A stretch of DNA of 18,382 nucleotides from assembly GCA_964420395.1 (NCBI GenBank), contig CAYQTJ010000051.1, forward strand, positions 1-18,382. Reading direction: 5' to 3'. Shown here piece by piece: positions 15,221-18,382 of the stretch (its first letter is position 1; each line of letters starts with the position of its first letter). Both the position numbers and the translations under genes were made by a program. Below the pieces are notes generated by a model. That model had not been told where the DNA came from and did not search any database. It worked only from the letters and a program-made list of their open reading frames with translations. The stretch comes from CAVSZB01 sp964420395 (GTDB lineage Bacteria > Krumholzibacteriota > Krumholzibacteriia > LZORAL124-64-63).

Positions 15221-15321
15221 GAGTCCTCCTTGGGGTAAGAGGCTGCGGCGCGGCGGGCACGCCTGCGGGTGCCGAGCTATTCCCGACAAGACTCAGCAGA
15301 TCCTGATTCCGGCTTGAGGCC

Positions 15322-15349
15322 ATCATACATCTGGGGCCCCCGATTTCAA
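15322..15349 (-). promoter_or_regulatory. Promoter of the OmpA-family gene
   Basis: On the minus strand TTGAAA (15344-15349), a 16-bp spacer and TATGAT (15322-15327, five of six matches to the consensus) form the best sigma70-type promoter in the window. It predicts a leader of about 95 nt before the start codon, consistent with an abundant outer-membrane protein. Confidence 0.6.
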
Positions 15350-15356
15350 GCCGGCA

Positions 15357-15376
15357 ATCGGGATCATCAACCCGAT
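15357..15376 (-). terminator. Weak hairpin downstream of the aquaporin gene
   Basis: ATCGGG and CCCGAT arms (6 bp) flank an 8-base loop, starting about 20 bp after the aquaporin stop. The sequence following on the minus strand is TTGCC, without a real T-run. It may help end aquaporin transcription before the OmpA promoter, but support is limited. Confidence 0.25.
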
Positions 15377-15395
15377 CCGTCGTGAATGGCGGCGC

Positions 15396-16106
15396 TCAGC
15401 GCGCCGGTCCGGCCTTCTCCGCGAACACGCCCCTGTAAACGGCTCCGGCCAGGACAGCTCCGACGATCGGCGCCACCCAGAACAGCCACAGCTGCCCCAG
15501 CGCCCAGCCCCCCACGAACAGCGCCGGGCCGGTGCTGCGGGCCGGGTTGACCGAGGTGTTGGTGACCGGGATGCTGATCAGGTGGATGAGGGTGAGGGCG
15601 AGGCCGATGGCGATCGGGGCGAAGCCCGCCGGCGCGCGGCGGTCGGTCGCGCCCAGGATGATCATCAGGAACATGAAGGTCATCACCAGCTCGCAGACGA
15701 GCGCCGCGACCAGCCCGTAGCCGCCCGGCGAGTGGGCGGCGTAACCGTTGGACGCGAGGCCTCCGGCGAGCTCGAAGCCGGGCTTCCCGGAGGCGATCAG
15801 GTAGAGGATGCCGGCGCCGCAGATGGCGCCGAGCAGCTGGGCCACGATGTACGGCAGCAGCTCGCGGCCGGGGAACCGGCCGCCCGCGCACAGCCCGATC
15901 GACACGGCGGGGTTGAGGTGGCAGCCGGAGACATGGCCGATCGCGAAGGCCATCGTCAGGACGGTCAGGCCGAAGGCCAGCGCCACCCCCAGCAGCCCGA
16001 TTCCGACCTGCGGGAACGCCGCCGCCAGCACGGCGCTGCCGCAGCCCCCGAGGACCAGCCAGAACGTCCCCACGAATTCGGCGAAGGCGCGCTTCGAGAT
16101 TGGCAT
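15396..16106 (-). CDS. aqpZ: Aquaporin Z-type water channel
   Basis: This 236-aa inner-membrane protein belongs to the MIP family, with six transmembrane segments and two half-helices bearing the NPA boxes: HLNPAVS (Asn65-Ala67) and SVNPARS (Asn187-Ala189). The aromatic/arginine filter reads Phe45, His175, Thr184 and Arg190, the same set and nearly the same numbering as E. coli AqpZ (Phe43, His174, Thr183, Arg189). That indicates a water-selective channel rather than a glycerol facilitator. Length is normal. The ATG at 16106 has GGGAGGT about six bases upstream; the frame is open slightly further but without support. The PP2C gene lies upstream on the same strand with a 135-bp gap in which I see no gene. 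Confidence 0.96.
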   Translation of the reverse strand: MPISKRAFAEFVGTFWLVLGGCGSAVLAAAFPQVGIGLLGVALAFGLTVLTMAFAIGHVSGCHLNPAVSIGLCAGGRFPGRELLPYIVAQLLGAICGAGILYLIASGKPGFELAGGLASNGYAAHSPGGYGLVAALVCELVMTFMFLMIILGATDRRAPAGFAPIAIGLALTLIHLISIPVTNTSVNPARSTGPALFVGGWALGQLWLFWVAPIVGAVLAGAVYRGVFAEKAGPAR

Positions 16107-16241
16107 CACGGACCTCCCTGCGCGGATGGAGGCCGGGCGACCGCCCACGGATGCGTGGCAGGGGGTGGCAGGTGGCGGGCCGACCGGCAGGACGGGCCCG
16201 ATGGTACTCCTCGTCGCCCGGCTGGCCAGCGGAAAACCGGC

Positions 16242-16946
16242 TCAGGCCGGGATCTGCACGACCACCACGGTGACGTTGTCGCGCCCACCGGCGGCCAGGG
16301 CGGCGTCCACCAGGGCGCGGCAGGCGTCGGCGGGGGGGGCGTCGCGGCCGAGGAGGACGGCGATCTCCCGGTCGGGGATCATGTCGGTGAGGCCGTCGCT
16401 GCAGAGGAGGTAGCGGTCGCCGGGCAGGAGGTCGGCGCGGCCGAAGTCGATCTCGGTCCGTTCGTTGCCGACGCCGATGGCGCGGGTGATGATGCTGCTG
16501 CGGCGTCCGTCGGACCGCATGCCGATCTCGGACTCGGGGGTGTGGTCGCGGGTGAGGCGCGCCAGGGCGCCGGCGCGCAGGCGGTAGGCGCGGCTGTCGC
16601 CGGCGTGGGCGACGGTGACGGCGGCAGTGGCCGGGTCGAAGTGGAGCGCCACGACGGTGGCGCCCATGCCGGAGAGGGCGTCGCGGGCGCGCGCCCGCAC
16701 GGCGGCGTCGGCGCGGGCCAGGACGGCGCCCAGCTCCCGGGCGGGGTCGGTCCAGGCGGCGGCGTCCGGCGCGGCTGCCGACACCGTCTCGACCACCAGC
16801 GCCGAGGCGACCTCGCCGGCGGCGTGGCCCCCCAGGCCGTCGGCGATGAGGAACAGGCGCCCGTGCGGATCGACGAAGAGGGCGTCTTCGTTGTTGGCGC
16901 GCGCCAGACCGCGATCGGTCAGGCCGGCGGCTGCGGCGCGGATCAC
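16242..16946 (-). CDS. PP2C-type serine/threonine protein phosphatase (Stp1-like)
   Basis: This 234-aa cytoplasmic protein is a minimal PPM/PP2C phosphatase, an Mn/Mg-dependent enzyme that reverses Hanks-type kinase phosphorylation. The metal-binding motifs are all present: RANNEDALF (16-24, Asp21), IADGLGGHAAGE (34-45, Asp36), AHAGDSRAYRL (113-123), CSDGLTDMI (182-190, Asp184) and GGRDNVTVV (220-228, Asp223). The start is GTG at 16946, preceded by GGGGAG at suitable spacing and placed right at the family N-terminus (TDRGLARANNED). No kinase or FHA gene is visible nearby. A terminator at 16977-17008 separates it from the RiPP-type peptide gene upstream, so it is probably a separate transcription unit, although I see no clear promoter in the remaining short gap. 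Confidence 0.95.
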   Translation of the reverse strand: MIRAAAAGLTDRGLARANNEDALFVDPHGRLFLIADGLGGHAAGEVASALVVETVSAAAPDAAAWTDPARELGAVLARADAAVRARARDALSGMGATVVALHFDPATAAVTVAHAGDSRAYRLRAGALARLTRDHTPESEIGMRSDGRRSSIITRAIGVGNERTEIDFGRADLLPGDRYLLCSDGLTDMIPDREIAVLLGRDAPPADACRALVDAALAAGGRDNVTVVVVQIPA

Positions 16947-16976
16947 GGGCGACTCCCCTGGCGGCGGGTGGACCGG

Positions 16977-17008
16977 AAAAGACCGAGCCCGGCGGACGGC
17001 CGGGCTCG
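16977..17008 (-). terminator. Intrinsic terminator after the 48-aa precursor gene
   Basis: On the minus strand CGAGCCCGGC and GCCGGGCTCG (10-bp perfect stem, 5-nt loop, 16984-17008) are followed by GTC and TTTT (16977-16983). It begins about 40 bp after the stop of the 48-aa peptide gene and before the PP2C start. Confidence 0.65.
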
Positions 17009-17046
17009 TTGCTGTGCGGAGGTCTCAGTCACGATCGGCCGGCGTG

Positions 17047-17193
17047 CTATTCCTGCATCGGCAGCAGATCGGACGTCTTCGAGCCGGGAACCGGCGGCAC
17101 GACATCGGTGCCATGGCTGTAATCGCCGTACACCCCGGGCTTGATCTCGCTCGACTCCACGCTCGGCTTCACATACGTCTTGCGCTCGTTCAT
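17047..17193 (-). CDS. Putative RiPP precursor peptide A (48 aa)
   Basis: The peptide begins MNERKTYVKPSVESSEIK and continues PGVYGDYS, then an acidic/Pro/Val tail containing TDVVPPVPGSKTSDLLPMQE. Residues 7-25 match residues 16-34 of the 65-aa peptide encoded at 17664-17861 at 11 of 19 positions (Y, K, P, V, S, K, G, V, Y, G, Y), plus three conservative changes. The regions after that differ completely. A conserved N-terminal leader with a divergent C-terminal core is typical of ribosomally made, modified peptides. The Y-x-x-P-x-[LV] spacing resembles leaders bound by PqqD-like RRE domains in lasso peptide systems. A PqqD-family gene lies 83 bp upstream. The gene has its own promoter (17259-17287) and a terminator. 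The ribosome-binding site is weak (AGGATGG). There are no Cys residues; modification is unknown. Confidence 0.7.
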   Translation of the reverse strand: MNERKTYVKPSVESSEIKPGVYGDYSHGTDVVPPVPGSKTSDLLPMQE

Positions 17194-17258
17194 CGACGCT
17201 TCACCATCCTGATCGGGTGCCTGCCAAGGACGGCCATACCGCGGCCGCCAAGGTCACC

Positions 17259-17287
17259 AGAATACGAATGTCGGTCTCAAGCGTCAA
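17259..17287 (-). promoter_or_regulatory. Promoter of precursor gene A, overlapping the end of the PqqD gene
   Basis: On the minus strand TTGACG (17282-17287), a 17-bp spacer and TATTCT (17259-17264) form a sigma70-like promoter. The -35 box lies within the last codons of the PqqD-family gene. The same TTGACG -35 hexamer occurs in the promoter of precursor B. The predicted leader is about 58 nt. Confidence 0.5.
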
Positions 17288-17564
17288 GGCCGCGCAGCAG
17301 TTCGCGGTCCGCCAGGTCGCCCAGGCAGGCGTCGAGATCGGCCCGCAGGACGGCCGGCTCGACGTCGTACGCCTCGAGCAGGAGGGCCTGGATGTCGGCC
17401 ACGCTGTTGGCGCCGTCACAGGCCCGCCAGATGTCGGCCGCCACGTCGCGCAGCGTGTGCATGGTCTCGCCGTCGGGCGAGCAGACGAAGATCTCGTCCT
17501 CGACCTCCCGCCAGACCGCCTCGGAGTTGCGCTGCGGAACGGCCTGCGGCCGCCATCGCTCCAT
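17277..17564 (-). CDS. PqqD-family RiPP recognition protein (RRE)
   Basis: This 95-aa cytoplasmic protein matches the PqqD/RRE fold: a three-stranded sheet and three helices that grip a leader peptide as an extra strand and present it to modifying enzymes. Visible signatures are the strand pair DEIFVCSPDGETMHTLRDVA, then ADIWRACDGANSVADIQALL (the classical I-W-x-x-x-D-G-x-x-[ST]-v-x-[DE]-I), LEAYDVEP, and a final helix LDACLGDLADRELL with the usual L-x-x-L-x-x-x-x-L-L. Length is typical of stand-alone PqqD or lasso B1 proteins. The ATG at 17564 follows GGGAGG at seven bases. It lies between the two precursor genes and downstream of precursor B's terminator, so it is likely read by leaky readthrough; no separate promoter is clear. 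No PQQ genes are visible; the two flanking leaders suggest it serves them. Confidence 0.88.
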   Translation of the reverse strand: MERWRPQAVPQRNSEAVWREVEDEIFVCSPDGETMHTLRDVAADIWRACDGANSVADIQALLLEAYDVEPAVLRADLDACLGDLADRELLRGLDA

Positions 17565-17598
17565 GACCCGCCTCCCGGTTCGCGCTCCCGCGCGCGGC

Positions 17599-17635
17599 AA
17601 AAAAGGATCCCGCCGGCCAGGGGAGACCGGCGGGA
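17599..17635 (-). terminator. Intrinsic terminator (attenuator) after precursor gene B
   Basis: On the minus strand TCCCGCCGG and CCGGCGGGA (9-bp perfect stem, 10-nt loop, 17608-17635) are followed by TCC and six Ts (17599-17607). It sits between precursor B and the PqqD gene. This layout gives abundant precursor mRNA and limited readthrough into the maturation gene, as in many RiPP operons. Confidence 0.7.
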
Positions 17636-17663
17636 CTCCACATGACCTGGGCTGCGGCGCGGA

Positions 17664-17861
17664 CTAGAGGTGGTGACCTCCGCGACGGCCGCCGCGACCG
17701 CCGTGGCCGCCCCGGCCGCCGTGATGCCCGCCGCCGCCGTGATTCTCGTCGTCGCGGCCGTAGGTTCCGTAGACACCCAGTTTCAGCCCGCGCGAATCCA
17801 CCGTCGGCTTATGGTAGGGTTTCTTCGCGCCCTTGTCCTTGCCGGTAACGTCGACTTTCAT
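17664..17861 (-). CDS. Putative RiPP precursor peptide B (65 aa), Gly/His/Arg-rich core
   Basis: The peptide starts MKVDVTGKDKGAKKPYHKPT and continues VDSRGLKLGVYGTYG. It ends in a low-complexity tail of about 30 residues beginning RDDENHGGGGHH, made of GG separated by His or Arg and ending RRGGHHL. The segment 16-34 is the leader shared with peptide A. In addition it fits the lasso-type recognition pattern Y-x-x-P-x-[LV]-x-x-x-G (Tyr16, Pro19, Val21, Gly25). It lacks the conserved penultimate Thr of classical lasso leaders and has GVYG instead. The frame extends 26 codons upstream, but AGGAAAGG lies directly before the ATG at 17861 and the promoter is inside the upstream part, so I use 17861. 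Six His in the tail suggest metal binding or His/Gly modification; this is inference. No Cys, so no lanthionine or thioether chemistry via Cys. Confidence 0.75.
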   Translation of the reverse strand: MKVDVTGKDKGAKKPYHKPTVDSRGLKLGVYGTYGRDDENHGGGGHHGGRGGHGGRGGRRGGHHL

Positions 17862-17919
17862 GACCTTTCCTTTTATGATGCTCTGGATTTGTGTGCCCCC
17901 GCACTCCCCACAAGACAAT

Positions 17920-17949
17920 ATGTTAAAACATCTACCCATGTTCCGTCAA
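17920..17949 (-). promoter_or_regulatory. Promoter of precursor gene B with overlapping inverted repeat
   Basis: On the minus strand TTGACG (17944-17949), an 18-bp spacer and TAACAT (17920-17925) lie in the most AT-rich patch of the window. A short inverted repeat, ATGTT-AA-AACAT (17920-17931 on the plus strand), covers the -10 box and may be an operator or chance AT symmetry. The predicted leader is about 50 nt. Confidence 0.5.
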
Positions 17950-17978
17950 GGGGGAACAGGGGATTTTTTTACTCATCA

Positions 17979-18382
17979 TTAGGATCGGACCTCTCCCGTC
18001 TCCGGTCCGGCGGGGGGGGGCGGCCCGCCCGGCTCCAGGGCCCAACCGGCCAGCGTGAGGAGCATCCAGAGGGTGGAGCGCAACAGGGCGCCCGGCCCGT
18101 AGCGCCCACCGGCCCAGTGGGCCAGGCCGCCCGGTTCGTGGGCGTGGTGGCCGTCCATGGCCAGGTCGCCCGATCCGGGCCAGAGCATCCGGCGCAGGTG
18201 CGCCAGCCGGCCGGGCCAGTCGTCGCGGCGCAGCAGCGCCGCCGCCTGCCCGCCGGCGGGAGAGCGCAGCAGGCTCTGCCTCAGGACGACCTCCGGCCTC
18301 AGGATCCGCCGCAGCAGCCCGCCGCGGCGCGGCCGGGGGCGGGCGGCGAGCAGGCGATCGGGCCCCGGACCGCCGAACAGCC
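17979..18382 (-). CDS. C-terminal 133 residues of an unassigned protein, possibly PF14907-type nucleotidyltransferase
   Basis: A frame open from the right edge to a TAA at 17979 encodes the end of a protein whose start lies outside. The visible part is Arg- and Leu-rich: LFGGPGPDRLLAARPRPR at the edge, GGLLRRILRPEVVLRQSLL, then DDWPGRLAHLRRMLWPGSGD, a hydrophobic stretch LLRSTLWMLLTLAGWAL, and a Pro/Gly-rich tail ending GPETGEVRS. The pattern RL-x-x-LRR-x-L-x-P after an Arg-rich helix resembles the C-terminus of the uncharacterised nucleotidyltransferase family (PF14907) that often accompanies lasso and PqqD-associated peptide clusters. The match is by general pattern only. It ends 117 bp before precursor B, on the same strand. 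A run of nine G (18012-18020) lies near the 3' end and encodes the Pro run. Confidence 0.5.
   Translation of the reverse strand, partial: LFGGPGPDRLLAARPRPRRGGLLRRILRPEVVLRQSLLRSPAGGQAAALLRRDDWPGRLAHLRRMLWPGSGDLAMDGHHAHEPGGLAHWAGGRYGPGALLRSTLWMLLTLAGWALEPGGPPPPAGPETGEVRS

Noticed and set aside
13661..15238. Plus-strand 525-codon frame opposite the OmpA gene
   Set aside because: Val/Arg/Ala-rich repeats are the mirror of the TSP3 codons; no start signal or domain.
16332..16339. G8 tract inside the PP2C gene, and similar G7 runs at 7004-7010 and about 7742-7748, as contingency loci
   Set aside because: They lie in conserved housekeeping-type genes and are expected by chance at this GC content; no sign of frame disruption.
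15582..17144. Plus-strand 520-codon frame opposite aqpZ and the PP2C gene
   Set aside because: It spans two well-supported minus-strand genes and is Gly/Ala/Val low-complexity, as expected for an antisense shadow.
17782..17939. Longer 91-aa version of precursor B starting at 17939 with Cys residues (NILSCGECGG)
   Set aside because: The extra 26 codons cover the candidate promoter and likely transcription start, while a good ribosome-binding site lies directly before the ATG at 17861; the extension is probably not translated.
17940..17970. Plus-strand stem (GTTCC/GGAAC) followed by T7, considered as a terminator
   Set aside because: The stem is only 5 bp, separated from the T-run by several bases, and no plus-strand gene ends nearby; the area is better explained as the precursor B promoter.

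Overview
The window is GC-rich chromosomal DNA from an uncultured-looking Gram-negative bacterium. The outer-membrane barrels, the OmpA-family protein, lipoproteins and signal peptides show a diderm envelope. The CarB N-terminus (GSGALKIGEAGEF) and CarA active-site surroundings resemble the versions I know from the Bacteroidetes/FCB side of the tree. The very high GC and the carboxypeptidase-regulatory-like lipoproteins point to a GC-rich FCB-type lineage such as Eisenbacteria or Krumholzibacteriota. That placement is inference. No rRNA, tRNA, CRISPR array or insertion sequence was seen.

Layout. (1) 1-2195, minus: 5' part of carB. (2) 2394-8090, plus: a secreted protein, two tandem paralogous lipoproteins, a DoxX membrane protein, an FCP1/NIF-type HAD phosphatase and a secreted alpha/beta hydrolase, several joined by 4-bp ATGA overlaps. 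(3) 8087-9196, minus: carA, so carA and carB lie about 5.9 kb apart with six opposite-strand genes between them. (4) 9430-11234, plus: an outer-membrane barrel protein and a DUF2330 protein in one operon. (5) 11616-12365, plus: a lone DUF3800 gene of visibly lower GC with its own promoter. (6) 12417-15220, minus: a YpfJ-type zinc metallopeptidase and an LA_2272-like repeat protein (13-bp gap), then an OmpA protein with four TSP3 calcium-binding repeats. (7) 15396-16946, minus: an AqpZ-type aquaporin and a PP2C phosphatase. (8) 17047-18382, minus: a small RiPP-type locus.

The most interesting region is the right end. Two short genes encode peptides of 48 and 65 residues with the same leader (Y-x-K-P-[ST]-V-[ED]-S-x-x-[IL]-K-x-G-V-Y-G-x-Y) and unrelated tails. 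One tail is rich in Gly, His and Arg; the other is Pro/Val-containing. Between them lies a 95-aa PqqD-family protein, the leader-binding (RRE) module of many RiPP pathways. Each peptide gene has a candidate promoter with a TTGACG -35 box and a terminator hairpin. Upstream, cut by the window edge, is the C-terminus of a protein that resembles the end of PF14907-type nucleotidyltransferases. I read this as a precursor-plus-recognition module of an unassigned RiPP system whose catalytic genes lie beyond the right edge.

A second theme is transcription without ribosome-binding sites. carA, and more tentatively carB and the first tandem lipoprotein gene, have a -10-like box 6-9 nt before the start codon and no Shine-Dalgarno sequence, which suggests leaderless mRNAs. 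Most other genes have clear GGAGG-type sites.
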